Source: Bryobacteraceae bacterium (GTDB lineage Bacteria; Acidobacteriota; Terriglobia; Bryobacterales; Bryobacteraceae). Taken from it: a stretch of 64,000 nt of DNA. The stretch lies in NCBI GenBank assembly GCA_029975915.1, contig JARKOC010000352.1, forward strand, positions 248,001 to 312,000, given 5' to 3'. Positions 62,667 through 64,000 of the stretch are shown in pieces; within the stretch, counting starts at the first letter, position 1; the number at the start of each line of letters is the position of its first letter. The notes beneath the pieces are model-generated. The model saw only the letters and a program-made list of their open reading frames with translations, was not told where the DNA came from and searched no databases. The position numbers and the translations under genes are program-made.

Positions 62667-63527
62667 CTATCCCCTGACGCTGGCCGCCGGGATCTTCGTG
62701 GTCAGTTGCTTGAACTCCTCGAAGCTCTCGCTGCCGATGGTAAAACAATCCATGACGTCGGCGTGAGCCATGGCGAATTGCAGGCATTCGTCGGTGCGGT
62801 TGCGCAACCGGCCGGCTCCGAAGATTTTCATTCCGATCACGCCCTTGCCGGCGGCCTTCATCTGTTTCAGCACGCCTAAGACCGTCTTCGGGTCGGCATC
62901 CATGGCTACACCGGCCGGATTGAATCTGGCCTGATCGACCTCCACCCAAGGGTGAGCCGCCGCGGTCTTCAACGCGCCCAGCGTATGGCATGAAACGCCT
63001 TTGGTCCGGACAACGCCCTTCTCCTGGAGTTCGCTGATGTACTCCATGGCGCCCTTCTTCCGCTCCGGCCAGTTGTCGTCCATCATGCAGTGCAGCAAAA
63101 GGATGTCGATGTAGTCGGTCCCCATCTCGCGGCGGAAGCGGTCGATGTCGGCCTTCATCTCGGCCACTGTCGAAGCGTGCGTTTTCGACTCGATCACCAC
63201 AGTCTCCCGCTTCACCGACTTCAAACCTTCCTTGACGTGCGGGTGCGTACCGTACTGGTCGGCCGTCTCCCAATAGAAGACGCCATTGTCGTGCGCCGCC
63301 CGGAACAAATCGCCCAGCCCCTTGAGGCCAAGCCGTTTCGTCTGATTGGACGACCCGCCGCCGCCGTTTGTTCCCGACCCCATGGCCAGCCGCGACACCT
63401 TGATTTTGCGTGGCCCGAGCTCGATCACGTCGGTGGCGTATTTCTTCTGGTCCGCGGCGTACGCGGCATACGGAAATGCGCTGAAACTGAAGGCCGCACC
63501 CGTCCTGACAAAGTCGCGTCTGTTCAT
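62667..63527 (-). CDS. Tat-exported aldo/keto reductase
   Basis: 286 residues from the ATG at 63527, which has AGGATGAG just upstream (the ATG at 63536 is possible). A Tat signal (NRRDFVRTGAAFSFSAFPYAAYA) precedes an aldo/keto reductase TIM barrel: VIELGPRKIKVSRLAMGSGT, GVFYWETADQYGTH (catalytic Asp and Tyr), VVIESKTHA (Lys), DYIDILLLHCMMDDN (His) and RTKGVSCHTLGAL. The tetrad Asp-Tyr-Lys-His is present. Export of an NADPH-type enzyme is unusual and hints at another cofactor arrangement or folding with cofactor before Tat export. Confidence 0.9.
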   Translation of the reverse strand: MNRRDFVRTGAAFSFSAFPYAAYAADQKKYATDVIELGPRKIKVSRLAMGSGTNGGGGSSNQTKRLGLKGLGDLFRAAHDNGVFYWETADQYGTHPHVKEGLKSVKRETVVIESKTHASTVAEMKADIDRFRREMGTDYIDILLLHCMMDDNWPERKKGAMEYISELQEKGVVRTKGVSCHTLGALKTAAAHPWVEVDQARFNPAGVAMDADPKTVLGVLKQMKAAGKGVIGMKIFGAGRLRNRTDECLQFAMAHADVMDCFTIGSESFEEFKQLTTKIPAASVRG

Positions 63528-63581
63528 TTGGCTCATCCTTTCCCAGATTCCCGGCGTTCCTTCGAACTTATCACAAGCCGC

Positions 63582-64000
63582 TCAACTCGCCATGACCTTT
63601 GGGTAGACTTTACGGATCGCCGTGACAATATCGCGCGCTTCGGCCGGCCCGTAGCTCGGGTCAATGGCTACCCCGCCAAACCGGTTCAGCACGTTGATCG
63701 TCCTTGGACAGGCTTCAGGTCCATACTTCACCGCTTTGCCTTCGGGCGAATTCCAGGTCGGCCAGTTCGGGTGGGCCGCCCGTTTGGCGATGATATGCTC
63801 CTGCAACGGCAGAATCACCGACCCCGATGGCCCCGATCCTGGCACGTTCTCCTTTTTCATCAGTTCCAGGAACAGGTCCCGTCTCCTTTTGTCGGGAAAG
63901 CCGATTTGAACGGTTGAACCCAGGTCACCCGCAGGATCGGGCCGCTTTCTCAACTCGATGCCCGGCAGGTCCGCTACGCCGTCATAGACCTGCTTCGCCG
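63582..64000 (-). CDS. DegT/DnrJ/EryC1/StrS-type aminotransferase, C-terminal part (cut by window edge)
   Basis: The last 139 residues of a longer protein whose start lies beyond base 64000. The segment begins AKQVYDGVADLPGIELRKRPDPAG and ends TWNSPEGKAVKYGPEACPRTIN, VLNRFGGVAIDP and DIVTAIRKVYPKVMAS. This C-terminal pattern (PW/TW..PEG.. YGPEACPRT) is typical of DegT-family PLP aminotransferases acting on sugars or of their secreted relatives in Acidobacteria and Planctomycetes. The PLP Lys is not in the visible part. It lies 45-55 bases upstream of the aldo/keto reductase gene on the same strand, so they probably form an operon. Confidence 0.8.
   Translation of the reverse strand, partial: AKQVYDGVADLPGIELRKRPDPAGDLGSTVQIGFPDKRRRDLFLELMKKENVPGSGPSGSVILPLQEHIIAKRAAHPNWPTWNSPEGKAVKYGPEACPRTINVLNRFGGVAIDPSYGPAEARDIVTAIRKVYPKVMAS

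Overview
The window reads as a chromosomal segment of a GC-rich acidobacterium, most likely of the Solibacter/Bryobacter group. This is an inference from gene content, not from a marker search. The pointers are an alternative complex III (ActA-F) joined to a caa3-type oxidase, a surface protein ending in a Solibacter-type IPT-like C-terminal domain (22309-24432), a PEP-CTERM protein, many Tat-exported enzymes of sugar metabolism, large secreted M14 and S9 peptidases and carboxypeptidase-regulatory-like proteins. There is no rRNA, CRISPR array, insertion sequence or phage gene. One tRNA (Phe, GAA) is present.

Layout. 1-0.9 kb: the end of tpiA, a strong terminator and a small orphan gene. 1.2-4.1 kb (minus): TlpA-like thioredoxin, glycolate-oxidase-like GlcD and a uroporphyrinogen-decarboxylase-like protein. 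4.1-8.3 kb (plus): two divergent PTPS/QueD paralogues plus folE, then a hypothetical protein, a LysW-like zinc ribbon with a very acidic tail, two secreted carboxypeptidase-regulatory-like proteins and two thioredoxin-fold proteins, closed by a terminator. 8.4-18.65 kb (minus): a tightly packed run nadB - cation antiporter - hslV - hslU - FN3 lipoprotein - FAH-family hydrolase - membrane protein - Dabb protein - M14 peptidase. 18.7-20.5 kb (plus): aroB-menG/ubiE. 20.6-31.7 kb: sialidase-like protein, surface protein, ECF sigma/anti-sigma/Spy-like operon, TauE-like permease, glycosyltransferase, PEP-CTERM protein, a decayed membrane-protein gene and an S9 peptidase. 31.8-39.2 kb (plus): gamma carbonic anhydrase, hisS, aspS, class I fumarase, a glycoside hydrolase and tRNA-Phe. 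39.6-52.1 kb (minus): the twelve-gene respiratory operon actABCDEF - small membrane protein - sco - coxBACD. 52.3-54.4 kb (plus, divergent): a histidine kinase and a response regulator with an XRE-type DNA-binding domain. 54.5-64 kb: an unknown protein, a radical SAM protein, a HEAT-like gene and its broken partial copy, a peptidoglycan-binding-domain protein, an interrupted LAS-type peptidase gene, an unknown secreted protein, a DUF1080 protein, a sugar isomerase/epimerase, a metallophosphoesterase, an aldo/keto reductase and the end of a DegT-type aminotransferase.

The respiratory operon should carry electrons from menaquinol (MenG is encoded in the window) through ActA-F to a cytochrome-c-fused cytochrome c oxidase, with Sco helping to load CuA. 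The divergent two-component system with a palindrome in the shared intergenic region is a plausible regulator of it.

The least ordinary items are: the tandem PTPS paralogues, each of which lacks a different catalytic residue; the LysW-like protein without the functional C-terminal glutamate; the XRE-output response regulator; and the 56.9-59.9 kb patch. That patch holds a duplicated and broken HEAT-like segment, a promoter built inside an 8-bp inverted repeat, and a predicted cell-wall peptidase gene with a stop codon just after its signal peptide.
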